Shown here in pieces: positions 42,593 through 54,883 of a stretch of 64,000 nucleotides of DNA (position 1 is the stretch's first letter; each line of letters begins with the position of its first letter). Origin of the DNA: Schistosoma haematobium (lineage: Eukaryota; Platyhelminthes; Trematoda; Strigeidida; Schistosomatidae); the NCBI RefSeq assembly GCF_000699445.3, contig NC_067196.1:85426364-85490363 (forward strand), read 5' to 3'. The notes under the pieces were generated by a model. The model was not told the origin of the DNA and made no database searches. It saw nothing but the letters and a program-made list of their open reading frames with translations. Made by a program: the position numbers and the translations under genes.

Positions 42593-42660
42593 CCAATCAG
42601 CGCTAGTCGATACTTGGAGAACACTCTAGAATCTTCTCATGTAAAAAAACTATAAATATA
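42593..42660 (+). promoter_or_regulatory. Promoter-like cluster: CCAAT, heat-shock-like element, TATA
   Basis: CCAATCAGCG at 42593-42602, CTCTAGAATCTTCT at about 42624-42637 (CTC-nn-GAA-nn-TTC, one base off a three-unit heat-shock element) and CTATAAATATA at 42650-42660. The order and spacing look like an RNA polymerase II promoter. The 108-codon frame downstream (42708-43034) has no recognised domain. It could equally be the promoter of a decayed LTR. Confidence 0.35.
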
Positions 42661-43147
42661 CTAACGTTTTTCCTATTGTGCTTCTTACTTCCACCTAACC
42701 TTGTTATTTGGAGTATAAATTCTTTCTCGTTCAATCGTGTTCTAATTTGGGGACTTGTCAAGTGAATCGGTGTTCAAGAATACTAAGCAATAGGAATAGT
42801 TGGGTTGTAATACGAGAGAATTATAACACGCCTCGTTCTATGTTGAAGTCGTCAGACAGATCTATATACATTTCAGAGTTGCCGCTGAATCTGGGATTCG
42901 AACTCAGTCATGAGATGTCAGAAAATTCTTATTTGTCTACTCATCAGGATATCTACAAATATATTATATTTATTTATAACAATCTACGCAATTTAAAACA
43001 ATTAGTCCACTTGGAAAATTTCGAAATGCAATGACGAAGTTTATCAGAATTATGTAATACATTTCGAACAATCTGATCACACATAATATACTTGTTAAGA
43101 AATTTTCAATATGAAAAATAAAAGGTCAATTAGACAAGTTAAAGGTG

Positions 43148-43452
43148 GGTCTTGACAGATTGAAATCATGAGTCAACTGAAGCTAGACCACCATGGAAAA
43201 CCTGCAAGCACTGGACGGCCGTTTCGTCCTAGTATGGGACTCCTCAGCAGTGCGCGTCCACGATCCCACACCACGCGATATTTTAATCAAGGACCTATCA
43301 GTCTCGAGGTCAGGTGCTTAACCAACTAGACCACTGAGCCGGCATCCAACGGTGTTAATGTCTAACTTCAACCAATCCACGAAGACGCTTCAATTGACTC
43401 ATGATTTCAATCTGTGAAATTTCTAACATTTCCACAAACCCCTTCTGATAGT
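43148..43452 (-). mobile_element. HHR-B with terminal inverted repeats
   Basis: Minus-strand copy with the terminal segment at the left (GACAGATTGAAATCATGAGT) and its inverse at the right (TTTCAATCTGTGAAATTTC to ACCCCTTCTGATAG). Between them are the ribozyme (43208-43253), A-box region (ACCAACTAGACCACTGAGCC) and the start of the upstream arm. The B box is damaged (GATATTTTAATCAAGG). Confidence 0.85.
43208..43253 (-). ncRNA. Hammerhead ribozyme (HHR-B), fully intact
   Basis: Base-for-base the same 46-nt motif as 34918-34963 and 55283-55328: GCACTG, CTGAGGAG, helix II, CGAAAC, GGCC, GTC, CAGTGC. Confidence 0.85.
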
Positions 43453-43954
43453 AAGCCTTAACAAAGAAAAATGAAGTACACAAAAACAATGTGATAACCA
43501 CTCTGGATAATAAATCAGTATTACCAGGGTAGGTTAAGGGTAAGAACATATTATTTTTTAATTCATTAAGGGGATTTCAGTTTCCGTACAGCCAAGGCTT
43601 AAATAAACCTTAGTATACGTCTTTAAAGGCTTTTGTATGACACTACAAATACTGATTTGATGTCAACTTTATGACTAATTTCAATCAAATGGAGGATGAT
43701 GTCTGTCTATCCTGTGGTCTTATTTGACCACTGGAATTCATTTGCTTCTGCCGCCATTTTGGTATGTATTCACTCACCCTTAATTGGTCTTTTAATTTTC
43801 ATATATAAATGTCTTAACAAGTATATTATGTGTGATCAGTTTGTTCGAAATGTATTGCTCAATTATAAACCTCGTCTTCTCATTACATTATCGAAATCTA
43901 CCCAATGTTCAATTTGTTCGAAATTATCGAGTCAAACATTGATAATGATACTCG

Positions 43955-44055
43955 TGAGCGGGATCGTGGATGTGCACTGCTTAAGAGTCCCACAATAGAA
44001 CGAAACGGCCGTCCAGTGCTTCCCGGTTTACAATGGTGGTCTAACATCTAAAAGC
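43955..44055 (+). mobile_element. HHR-B fragment with ribozyme
   Basis: Only the ribozyme region: GCGGGATCGTGGATGTGCAC, CTTAAGAG in place of CTGAAGAG, CAATAGAACGAAACGGCC, GTCCAGTGC. One core mutation. Confidence 0.75.
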
Positions 44056-44290
44056 AGTTTAATCATGATTCAGCGGAAATATTTGACAACCTTGTAAAAC
44101 TATATTTATGTATATCCAGTCATTTGTTTTTTATAATTATTTTTAACGGAAATGTTGAAATGTTGACAAATGGAATAATAAATTATATTATGTTCCTTTA
44201 TTTGGATAGATAAGTGAAAATATTCAATTGTTTAAATGATTTTATATAGAAAGAAACTATTGAACTAGTAATGGTAATCATACTGTATAT

Positions 44291-45243
44291 TAGTCAGTCA
44301 GTCAGTTACAATGTAGGACCAGGCACATATATATATATCGATCCAAGTTGCCAAACCTCATTAGCACAACAAGATGAACACTTCAGTTATAGTAATATAT
44401 AAAAGAAAGATTGTGTATAAGGATATAATACAGGAAGAAAGAATTGGTTCGTTAAAAGAAAGGTATAAAGTAATTTTAATCTGAGAGTTTAAGGGAAGAC
44501 AAATAGTGTATACGCCAACGTCATTGTGATCGATCATGAGCCATGACACCCAGTGCCTCCAACTATTAGTTACAGTAGTCACGCGGAGCCCAACCAGGTA
44601 GTCTGCATGTACCAACATGGCTAAGACCACAAAATAGTGACTTCAAGCACTGGTGCCACGTTTTGGTTTGGCCGCCCCTAACTTTCTTTCAACCATCCCC
44701 TACACCGGTTAGCATTGCACATCGTGATAATCGGTGTTCAGGCATACGTAAGAACACGTGGCCCAACCATCTCAGTCGATGAAGATTCACAACCTCATCA
44801 ACTGATTTACCATCATTCCCCAATACCCTGCGTCTAATCTCACTATTACTTATCTGATGATCCCAGCAGATGAGAGCTTACGAGTATCTTCTACTCTGAG
44901 TGGCCACGTGTCGCAACTATGAAGTTAAACAGACCCGACTGCCGCGCAGTATACTCGTCCCTTAATTGATAGACGGATATCTCGTCTTCCACATAGGTGA
45001 CATAAGTTGGCAGAAGCCAAATGATCTTTTTGAATCCGTTCTGAGATTTCGTCAAACAACAACTCATTTGTACTGATCAGACTTCCAAGATAAGTGAAGT
45101 TGTCTATGCGTCTGATTACTTTGCTCCTTATCCTTAGTTCAGGTGTTGACGCAGGCCAGTCATGAAGCATTTAGAGGGTGAGAAACGCATCCCAAATATT
45201 CTGGCATTGTTACTCGGTGCTACCAGCAGACTCTACATTTTAT
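44291..45243 (-). mobile_element. (ACTG)n-tailed LINE 3' fragment, minus strand
   Basis: Reads on the minus strand from PASTPELRIRSKVIRRIDNF and [20 protein letters not shown] through [20 protein letters not shown], then with a frame break SVDEVVNLHRLRWLGHVFLR and a 3' UTR to a (ACTG)n tail at 44291-44305. TGTATAT occurs at 44284-44290 and 45244-45250, a possible 7-bp target duplication. 5' truncated, with one frame disruption in the middle. Confidence 0.8.
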
Positions 45244-46267
45244 TGTATATCGAATAGTTGTGAAGTAAACAATACTTATGAGAGAAGAAAAAAATTAGTT
45301 TGAATAACTAAGGATGAGTTATATACTGGATGAATAGATCAATTACAAAGTTGAAAAAGAGTAGAAACTATAAAACAATAGATGATGGTATTATGGTAAC
45401 CTTTCAGTATATTAATATGTATTGATTCAAGAATCACTGAAAATCACAGAGTGAATTGGTGAGCTATTTTTATCAAATTTCAAATTTTACCAATAGCAAG
45501 TAACTATAAAGTGTTAAATCCAAGACATTCATGTCACATACAGAGACTCAAATTGCTCATTTGAATTATAATGGTTGTGAATGAAGTTATTGTTGAGCAC
45601 TGCTGGGGATTTTTAAATGAAGTCTAAACAGTTATTTAATCTAAAATATTAGATAAGGGTTTTTAACTGATATCATATAGTAATGAAAACCACATCGAAA
45701 CTCCACAAACATGTACACTAACCATTACAATAATAACTAAGAAATGCATAAGTGTGCGTTCATGTAAACACAACTGACATATTTGAATCCAGGGTTGTAA
45801 TTGTTTACATTATTCACTAAACGCACATTTGATTTTCATGAATGTTTTGATGATTTATTAGGATCAACCAACTACCACTTGGAATAGGTATAGGGTAAGT
45901 GTAATCATGGGGCAGTGAAACTGATTAGTGATATCAATACACGAAGTTGGTGACAGTTCGTTTGAATCATGGTAATAGGTAAAAATTATGTAGTTGTGGT
46001 ACACACTATTATTATGACAGATGGTTGGAGACAATTGATTTGATTGAAGATCTCTTGCACTAAAATAGATATTTTCAAACATTTTATCCCAACAGACCTC
46101 GTTTCGCTAAATTAATTTATACCTTTTACTTCGTAAATTCATTTCTTTTTCTCAAACCAAGTATTCTAATTCTACATTTTTTACCTTCATTGATATTACT
46201 TGTACATTTTTATTAATCATGTTATATTGGAAGTAGATAAGTTGCTGTGTTGTAACGAACTGAGCAA
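45244..46267. other. No gene recognised
   Basis: AT-rich noncoding DNA. The small minus-strand frame at 45864-46082 has no motif. Confidence 0.5.
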
Positions 46268-46795
46268 ATCAGTATTCTAGTTGTTAAATTCATGTGTCGA
46301 TCTAAACTAGACCATCATTGAAAACCTGGAAGCACTGGAAGGCCGTTTCGTTTTAGTATAGGACTCTTCAGCAGTGCTCGCCTACAAATCCCCATTCTGA
46401 CAATGCTTATATGCTCAGTAGCGAATAGCTTCAAGATGAATTTCTTGAAGTTCTAGTGAGAAGCAGTGGCCGGTGGAGCCCAATCCATGTCGGGTAGAGA
46501 CTGGTACCTACCTCAGACAATGGATGAATGGTCGTACACGATCATGAATCGATTGAAGTTAGACATTAATACCGTTTGATGCCGGCTTACTGGTTTAGGG
46601 GTTAAGTGTTCGCGCTCGAGATTGATGGTCATGGGTTCTAGTCCCGAGTGGGGATCGTGGGTGTATGCTGTTGAGGAGACCCATACTAGAACTAAACGTC
46701 CTTCAGTGCTTCCACGTTTTCCATGATGGTCCAGCTTTAATCGACTCATGAATTCAACTAGTAAAATTACTACAATCTCCACAAACACCGATTCA
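46268..46795 (+). mobile_element. HHR-B inverted pair, long form
   Basis: A minus-strand half (46268-46395) holds a ribozyme with intact core, weak helix II and a TTC triplet. It is fused to a plus-strand copy with the longest upstream arm seen: TGCTCAGTAGCGAATAGC, GAAGTTCTAGTGAGAAGC, TCGGGTAGAGACTGG, then A-box region GGCTTACTGG and B box GGGTTCTAGTCCC. This copy links the two upstream-arm variants in one element. Confidence 0.8.
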
Positions 46796-47114
46796 AATTA
46801 GTATTCATCACAGGTTGCTAATGGATGCTTCATTAACTGAAAACTAACTCAGTGATTATTATGCCCATCTTCAAATAACATTTCTAAATTTCAGTCGAAG
46901 CTTAATCTTGTTTGCAACTTGAATTTTTCCAACGGTACTAACAAGAATAAAACAGCAATTTACTATTCTTGAGCCTAAAAAACTCTCTAGTCTATTGCAA
47001 TCTGTCATACAAGTTAACAATTTATATGTAAATATAATTATCTACTTTTTAATGACTAAAGTCGTGAAAAATTCCTGAACTTTGAAAAGAAATCTATAAT
47101 CATATATTATGGTA

Positions 47115-47325
47115 ATTCAATAGTGGAATTTATTAGTCAATTGAAGTTAGACCACCATGGGAAACCTGGAAGCACTGGACGGCCGTTTCGTCCTACTGTG
47201 GTACTCCTACACAGTGCGCATCCAAACAATGATGGATTCTGGCTCAGTGGTTTAAGTGGTTAAGCGTTCGCCTGCGAGACCTATGGTTCCTGGGTTTGAA
47301 TGTCGCAAACGATACGCGAACTGAC
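47115..47325. mobile_element. HHR-B inverted half-copies
   Basis: A minus-strand end-to-ribozyme half (47115-47227) joins a plus-strand tRNA-like half (47228-47325: GGCTCAGTGGTTTAAGTGG, GGGTTTGAATGTCG). The ribozyme core reads TGTAGGAG for CTGAGGAG, so it is inactive. Confidence 0.75.
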
Positions 47326-47636
47326 GTACTGTATTACAAAAATAAGCTAAATATTATAAACTAAGTTTTTATTTGAACATTTATGCATAAGTGCAGACGA
47401 ACATGTATTATCGAACTTGATTACATTATTACTTATAACAAATGGATTTATGAAACATCATAAAAATAAAACTGTTTAAATCATTTTGTGAAAACTATCG
47501 TCAGTAGTTTTGCGTTCTCTAAGCTGCTTTGTTCAGATCTCATTCTGGGAAACATCGTCAAAGATACTATTACTTCAAATAGGAATAAAGAGTTTGTTCT
47601 GATGACAATGTAAGTTAATTCATATTAGAATGGTTT

Positions 47637-48058
47637 TTGTGGATATTATGGTAATTTCAATGGTTGAGACTTATCTCAACCCTTCTGATATGAATCGTCA
47701 TATGCTCACTAGTGACAGTCTTTATGAGGTATTTCCTGGAGTTCTGGTAAGAAGCAGCGACCAGTTGAGTTCAACCGTGTCTGTTGTGAGATAGTAACTC
47801 ATTAATAACAATGGTAGATGTGTCAATGAATTTCGTGGGTTGATTGATATTGGACATTAACACCATTGGATGCCGGTTCAGTGGTCTAGAGGATAAGACC
47901 GATAGACCCTGTGTTCGAATACCTTGAGGAGGTATCGGGGACGCGCACTACTGAGGAGTCCCATATTAGGACGAAGCAGCCATCCAATGCTTCCAGGTTT
48001 TCCCACGGCGGTTTAGCTTCAATTGACTCATGATCCCAATCATTGTAATTTTAGTTGA
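47637..48058 (+). mobile_element. HHR-B, near full length
   Basis: The left terminal segment (TTTTTGTGGATATTATGG) is followed within 60 bp by its inverse (TCTCAACCCTTCTGATATG), then the upstream arm, A-box region GGTTCAGTGGTCTAGAGG, B box GTTCGAATACC, and a ribozyme CTGAGGAG, TCCCATATTAGGA, CGAAGC. GAAAC has become GAAGC. 3' end at about 48055. Confidence 0.8.
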
Positions 48059-48274
48059 GTAGATTATAAAAAAACATTCTTCATGATGAAGATAAACACT
48101 TTTCAATCAGAAATGAACTAGTTTATAAAATACATTTAAAAACTGTCAAAATACTCCGTTTCGTTTAACAAAGTGACTTAAAATATTTATCCACAGTCTT
48201 CACAATATCAAGTAAAAAACATCTAATTTCAAATTAAATATGATTCTAAAACTTGATAATTAAATCATTTCTTT

Positions 48275-48545
48275 TAGCGGTGGAATCCAGGACGTACGTT
48301 TCGTCCTATTTGAGACTCGTCCGCTAGAGTGAACATCAACTCCGAGATGCAGATACATTCAAATAGGAAGAAACGCGCATCAACCTGTATTTCACTGCTA
48401 ATCACAATCCATCCTTTCTTATAATGCTTGTAATTTAAGGCAATACGTACAATATGCATATATGCCAATAAGCGATTGATCAATTACAGTCCTAATCATC
48501 AATGAGAAGATTCAAGTAAACAATATCAAGTGAATGTATACACTT
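48275..48545 (+). mobile_element. HHR-A inverted fusion
   Basis: A minus-strand ribozyme arm (48280-48345; core reads CGGACGAG, one change from CTGACGAG) meets a plus-strand copy that has lost its 5' core (48345-48410, CAAATAGGAAGAAACGCGC). The complete 3' part follows to CAAGTGAATG. Confidence 0.75.
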
Positions 48546-49124
48546 CAATAATTGTGAATTATTCTAAAATGGTCTATGAACAACATGAAAAGAAAAATTG
48601 AATTATTTCCTATTTAACAGAAAACTATGAAAAATAAATATTAAACTATATTAAAACTATTTTCCCACCCCTCTCCCCCCCCTCCGAAAAAAATAATAGC
48701 TAAGGAAAAAACGTTTATTGATAGTTGCATTAAAAGTGGATAAACTTGAGACATCATTATTTCTTTTTCATATCTAATTAACACATGGGAACGAAATAAA
48801 CTATGGTTTGTAAATAAATTCCTTTCAACCTTATATATATATATAACCTTTCATTCTAACTAAGCTAATTTGAATATGGTTGCATAGAATCATAAACAAG
48901 TGAGAGAAGTGGTTTTGAATACAGTAGATAGTTCTTTTTTTTAAAAAAAAAATGAAAAAGAAAAAGAAAAAAGGAGAAAAAACACCCTCCCCACTAAACC
49001 TATAATCATCATAATTCTATTGACTATTGACTAATATCTACACCCTGTAGTATTCATCTGTTACCACTATTTAAAAAAAAAAGATTTTCCAGTTAACTGT
49101 TTTCAGTATAAAAAGAACTTCCAA

Positions 49125-49228
49125 GTTTTCCATGATAGTTTAACTTCAATTGATTCATGAATTCAACCATTAAAATTACAAAAAATACAAAAAGAAATTC
49201 TGCAACAAAAACCCCCTTCTGATAAAAA
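49125..49228 (+). mobile_element. HHR-B 3' terminal fragment
   Basis: Only the 3' part: CCAAGTTTTCCATGATAG, TTCAATTGATTCATGAATTC and ACCCCCTTCTGATA. Confidence 0.65.
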
Positions 49229-49639
49229 CTTCGAGAAAACACAAACCCAGTTAGGTTGAATATAAAATACGAGTGAATAAAGTAAATCAATTCAAACTAA
49301 GAAATTGACACAGTTACAATAGGACAGATTGACAAACAAACAAACAAACAAAGAAATAAACAAAAATTAGCATAGATGTGAATATAATTAGGTCAATTAG
49401 TTAACCTCTTTCATATAATAATCTAAATTTGTTTCAATATTAAATAGAAGAGAATTGAATAGAATTAGAATTTCATAGAGGAAAAAAAAGAGAGAAAAAG
49501 AATGTAGATAATAGATAAAACTTATTTTGTGACTATGATTTACGATTATTATGATGATGATGATGGTGACTAACATGGTGATACTGTGTGTTGTATGACA
49601 ATTATAATTCTCAATAGTGAGCCATATTCATAATAATAA

Positions 49640-49647
49640 TAATCATA

Positions 49648-49731
<84 letters not shown>

Positions 49732-49748
49732 CGTATTAGTAGTAGTAT
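49640..49748. repeat. (ATT)n and (AGT)n compound microsatellite
   Basis: A long ATT tract changes sharply into an AGT tract at about 49698, suggesting a mutated repeat unit that then spread. Confidence 0.9.
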
Positions 49749-49927
49749 TACTTCTTGGACTAATTAGATTGAATGCATTAATCGGAATTGTTCATTGTTG
49801 AAGATAAAGAAAAATAATACGTCCTACTGTGTTATAAATGATTATTCCAATTTGGAATAAATTATAATTTATTATAAATAATTCCAAAGATGTTAATCAA
49901 TCATATTAAATTCAAATTGAATAATTG

Positions 49928-50397
49928 CTCCTAAATGCTCTGGTACAGCCGAGGGTGGGGAAAGTTCAATCTCACTCTGGAAATGCTCTCACATGGCCAT
50001 GCGTAAATAGCCACTTTCAAGGAACATCTACTCACTGTTTTCTTGAGCCAGGCGTGTTGTTTACGAAATTAAGAGGATGAAAAGCGAATGTTCAGAGCAT
50101 TAGCCGTGTTGGTGGATATGGAGGATTCACATAAGAGAGTTAGAAAACCCTGATTCTAACCAATGGTGTACATGGGTTCCAAGATCCCAAGCAAAAAATG
50201 ACGTATGAAACAATTGTTGTTCACCGGCTAACATGGGACTGCATCCTTTAAGGTTGCTCCACTGCCTTGTGGATCAGACCTTTAGGTTGAAGGCTCCGGG
50301 TATGGCCACCGAATAGAACCACCTACTTCAGTCTGGTCACTCCGGTAGTATCACAGCCCACACACAAATCAAGTGACTTACATGGCACAGAATTCAA
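49928..50397 (+). repeat. R-E dispersed repeat, copy 3
   Basis: Colinear with the copy at 3958 (AAATGCTCTGGTACAGCCG, GTTGGTGGATATGGAGG, AACATGGGACTGCATCC). Its end runs into a degraded HHR-A. Confidence 0.7.
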
Positions 50398-50680
50398 GTT
50401 TCGTCTTATTTGACACACGTCAGGTTGATTAGTCGAAGTATTAAAGATTAATGACAGAAGGACACAAACCTTCACAATTTAAATCTATGCTTCCTGAATA
50501 GGTTAACGGCTATCTGAACTAATTAGATAAATGAATAACGCGTTGGCATTTGAGAAGTAACATTTTGGATTTGATTACCACTGTGGATATTGACACTTGG
50601 ATACAGATACATGCAGATGTGATGTCTCAAAATTAGGACGAGAAACACATCAGGAACTCTACAACAAATCACTATCCAAA
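50395..50680. mobile_element. HHR-A remnants, inverted
   Basis: A minus-strand ribozyme trace (50398-50440, AAGTTTCGTCTTATTTGACA) and a plus-strand trace (50600-50672, CAGATACATGCAGATGTG, TTAGGACGAGAAACAC). Both cores are broken. Confidence 0.5.
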
Positions 50681-51487
50681 CTTTATATAAAAAAAACATA
50701 TAATTAAAGAGAAATAATGAGGCATTCCACTAAGAATAGAGATATTCCATTAGAAACTAATCTATCCGAATGTAATAATAAACATGTAATGAACTATAAT
50801 AAAGAAATTCACATTACAAATGAAGGGATAGGTTGGAGTTGAATAATTAAAACCTAGATTAACTAATATTATGATGCACATTCTGAATCACACTAAAACC
50901 ATCTTAAATATATCGTATCATTTTTTCAGCCGTTGAGGATTTATATAGTCTAATATAAGAATCAATTGCTAAACACTTAATAAGAATTAAAGGACAATAA
51001 TATTTTCCATTTTACTTATGATTTTTAAGGTTTAAATTTCGTTGTTCACTTTTTTTTTTTACTCAGACCACTTTCACTACTGAAACTTACATATTCTAGA
51101 AGGAGATTAGCTTGTGTTTACTTGAGTTACACGATCATGGATCTCATAAAAGATAACTATTTACTCATTAAATTGTTGACTTTGAGAGAAAATGAACAGA
51201 GTCTCATACATATGAAAATCTTGACCGTTATGAATATTTACATGACACAAGTTTTTTTACTAGTCAGTAGGTAACTTGGTTGTCTATTGAATTTAAATGA
51301 AGTAAAATAAGTAAATTTCTATGTTCTCAATGTAATCTATCCTACGAAAAATAAGATGATACATCTAGAGCTTAGTTTTCTGTTATCATGTTCATCGTAT
51401 TTTGTATCACTCCTTGACATATTAAACTTATCTTAAAGTCATTAACTTGATCTTAACTATGCGAACAGTTTATTATATAATTTTTTG
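50681..51487. other. No gene recognised
   Basis: AT-rich noncoding DNA. Confidence 0.5.
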
Positions 51488-51788
51488 ATGTGTGCCACTT
51501 ATATTGACATGAGTAGTATATAACGACAATCAAGATTAGAATGTCTGATAGTAGAAGATCGAGAAGGAAAAAAAACGGGAATAGAAAGCAATTGTTATGA
51601 AAATGAAGAAACAATGAAGTCTGGGACGACTGATTGATATTTACAAAAGGAACAAACAAGTTTGAGGTAATTGATTGATATTTTGCATATGAAGTACTTA
51701 CTGTATAATCTTCAGATTTCCGTAAGATGTTCTGTAATTTTGCGTTCAAATACATTCGATTGTCCCCATTTCTGTTCTTGTTCACCAA
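51488..51788 (+). mobile_element. MITE-C copy
   Basis: Starts GATGTGTGCCACTTATATTG and ends TCTGTTCTTGTTCACC. About 300 bp, colinear with 33556-33845. The minus-strand frame at 51453-51893 overlaps it and is not a gene. Confidence 0.65.
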
Positions 51789-51954
51789 AAATTTATCCCA
51801 ATATAATTCACCTTTAACTGAATTATTTACTATGCTAATTAGAATGTGATGTGGTTCGAACGAAAGTTTTCCTTTTATAGAAAAGTGATTCAAAGATATC
51901 TATCCATTCCAAAACCATAAATTAACCCAATTAATTGTCTAGATTTTAATTATC

Positions 51955-52112
51955 AGAATAAGTTTTGTGGAGATTTTAGTAATGCCAATAGTTGAAATCA
52001 TGAGTTCATTGAAGCTAGATCACCATGGAGTCTCATACTAGGACGAAACGGCCATCCAGTGCTTCCAGGTTTTCCATGGTGGTCTAGCTTCAACTCACTC
52101 ATAAATTTAAAT
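51955..52112. mobile_element. HHR-B hairpin of two terminal halves
   Basis: The minus-strand terminal arm (TTTTGTGGAGATTTTAGTAA to GCTAGATCACCATGG) is joined directly, inside the ribozyme helix II sequence, to the plus-strand 3' half (TCATACTAGGACGAAACGG to GGTGGTCTAGCTTCAACTC). The arms pair and leave a spacer of about 50 bp. Confidence 0.8.
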
Positions 52113-52317
52113 TAACAAACCTTCACGTAAGCACACAATGTAATATTAATATTAATAGAAAGCCATGACCAATGATGTCCATTATGTTTGAAGATAATAA
52201 AACTGTGATTAAATAATAACAAAATTGTATGCAAATCATGTTTTGTATTAATAAATTGACAGTAGTTTAAAGTTCATACAATTAGATTGTAACATTAAAC
52301 GGTATTACACATTATAG

Positions 52318-52568
52318 TCGGTATACACACTCTTTGTCTTCTCTTAAACTATGAGATTAAAATCGCTTTATATCTTTCTTCCCACGAACTAATTCTTTCT
52401 TCTTGTATTATATACTTATATGCAATCTTTGTTTAAAATATTACCATCACTGAATTAACTACTTCTATGAATCCAGTGTTCATCTTGTTGTACTAATGAG
52501 GTATGGTAACTTGAACTGATGCACATATGTGCCTGATCCTACATTGTAGCTAACTGACTGACTGACAT
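52318..52568 (+). mobile_element. (ACTG)n-tailed LINE 3' end
   Basis: 251 bp of the 3' UTR of the family seen at 44291 (CCAGTGTTCATCTTGTTGTA, GCCTGATCCTACATTG), ending TAACTGACTGACTGAC. ATTATAG lies at 52311-52317 and again at 52569-52575, a possible target duplication. Confidence 0.7.
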
Positions 52569-52575
52569 ATTATAG

Positions 52576-53177
52576 GCAAACTGTAATATATATGTATTCT
52601 AAATTCTTCCTCTTTTTTATAAAGTAGTATCCCATTATTGTTGTTAAGACACTGTAAATATCAAATTGTAACCGCTATTTGTACTATCTTATTATTTGAT
52701 ATATATGTATATTCATCCTCCTCCTAATGATATTAATCTAATAATAAAAACTAACCTTCAAACAGAATGTTTGATTATAAACTACATATGAAATGTGGAT
52801 ACTATAGAGCTTTAACTAATAACATATGACAAATAACTTGTGTTTTTTTTAAAAAAATTTACCGCCATGTTTATTATTATTTATTGCGTGTTTAAAGTAT
52901 TAGATAGATTTCTTAGTTTTTTTTCCCCTGGATACAAGAAGCCTGATGATAAACTACTTATCTTACAGTTCTTTGTTTGTTTTTTTAATGCACAAATATA
53001 GTTACTGTAATCATGTATACAGGCGTATATACTTCCATGTATTGATAAATTTGAAGGGGAATAAACAGTACATTATCCATATATATAGTCGTATTAGTAG
53101 TCAAATTAACAATAACCATTAATAATGTATCATAATTTAGTTTAAATAAATAATTTCTCTCATTTCATGAAGGAATC

Positions 53178-53242
<65 letters not shown>

Positions 53243-53411
53243 CTCAATTAACACAATTCTAGTAGTTAACAATGATTAACACTATCCTGTTTAAGGCTTT
53301 TCCGCTGAACTAATCACAAAATTTTACGGTGCTTTCTTATTAAGCAATAATAATTATTTGAATGGAATAAACCTTAAAGTGAATTTATTTTGTGTAGAAT
53401 ATAACTTAATA
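52576..53411. other. No gene recognised; contains (TA)n
   Basis: AT-rich noncoding sequence with a TA tract of about 60 bp at 53180-53240. Confidence 0.6.
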
Positions 53412-53872
53412 ATGCCCTGGTCATTACCAAATGCTTTCACATGGCCACGTGTATATAGCTACTGACACGGAAGTTCTACTCACTGCCTTCTCGTGGTATT
53501 ACTGTTGTTTACGAAATTAAGAGGAAAGACCAGTGCTTCAACCGTATTGGTGGATATGGAGGATCCACCTAGGGAAGTTATAAAATCATGATTCTAAACC
53601 AATGGTTTACATGAGCTCCAAGGTCCTGAGCAAAAATGGAGTAGGAACCAATTGTTGGTCAACGGCTACGATGGGACTGTATCTCCTAAAGTCGTTCCAC
53701 TGTCTTGTGGATCAAGTCAATGTTTCCAGGTGTAACTCCCTAATAAAACCACCTACTTCGAATTTGTTACCCAAGCAGTATCATAGCCCACACACAAATC
53801 AAATGACTTGTGTGGCGCATATGTATGTGGTGCCCCTTTATACCAATGTTTATGTGTTATGATCAATAAATG
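53412..53872 (+). repeat. R-E dispersed repeat, copy 4
   Basis: Colinear with the copy at 3958 from AATGCCCTGGTCATTACC to a CAATAAATGAATAATAAATA end, again an A-rich 3' end. Internally deleted. The open frames at 53602-53862 and 53753-54043 are shadows. Confidence 0.7.
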
Positions 53873-54189
53873 AATAATAAATAACGAAGAAAAAAAATTT
53901 AGTATACGTAAAAAAAGTATAACAAGTGTGAACACTTTCAAAGATTTTAAATCACGAAATGATCTTAGTTTAAATATTATTGAAAGCTTGAGAGTATTGG
54001 ATGGGAGTCTCATCTTAGTAAAAATCAGCTCTATAGTGTACACTCACGATCTTAGTTCCAGGAACGGAACAGTCATTAAACTAGTTAACTATCTTTGTGA
54101 ATCGATGTTAAGTCCAAAGTAGTGTTACTTATTTTGGAGAAAATCATTAGAAAACTAAAGTGAGAATTTTCGATAGTTGATACTCATCA

Positions 54190-54883
54190 CACTCTTCTCT
54201 CAATATCAGGAAAAGCCTTCAACAGGGTGTTGTTAAACAGAATGAAGGACTCCCTCGACACCCAGTTTCGAGATCAACAGACTAAATTCTGTACGGATCG
54301 ATCATGTGCCGACCAAATCGCAACACTACGGATAACTGTAGACAATCAATTGAATGGAGTTCACCACTCTACATCAACTTCATTGACTACGGGAAAGCAT
54401 TTGCCAATCAACACTAAAGTCAGGACTTTAATTAAAAATATCAAGACAGTTCGACTTTATAGGGTAGGGACTTGGAGAACTACAAAAGCCATTATCCATA
54501 AGATACAAGTGTTTATTAACAGTTGTCTAGGCAAAATACTTCGGATCTGTTGGTCAGACAATATCAGCAACTACTTACTGTAGGAGAGAATAAACCAGAT
54601 TCCAGCGGAGCAAGAAATCAAGAAGAAACACTGGAAGTGGATAGGACACATATTGATGAACGCACCCAACTGTGTCACAAAACGAGCCCTCACATGGAAT
54701 CCTCAAGGCCAAAGGAGAACTGGAAGACCAAAGAACAAAACACACCGAGAGATGGAGACAGACATGAAAAGAATGAACAACAATTGGATAGAAATAGAAA
54801 GGAAGTCCTAGGGTAGATTGGATTGGAGAATGCTGATCGGTGGCCTATTCTCGATTGGGAGTAACAGGAGTAAGTAAGTAAGT
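54190..54883 (+). mobile_element. RTE-type LINE, internally deleted, with target duplication
   Basis: Contains an upstream RT segment (LLNRMKDSLDTQFRDQQTKF, FCTDRSCADQIATLRI, then a trace of the YINFIDYGKAF catalytic block) joined directly to the distal segment ([38 protein letters not shown]). The catalytic YADD region is deleted. It ends GAGTAACAGGAGTAAGTAAG. TACTCATCA flanks it at 54181-54189 and 54884-54892. Confidence 0.8.

Noticed and set aside
42708..43034. 108-codon frame downstream of the promoter-like cluster, as a heat-shock gene
   Set aside because: No residue pattern of any chaperone family is visible, and composition matches noncoding sequence.
51453..51893. 146-codon minus-strand frame
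   Set aside because: Most of it lies across MITE-C, whose other copies do not keep the frame open.
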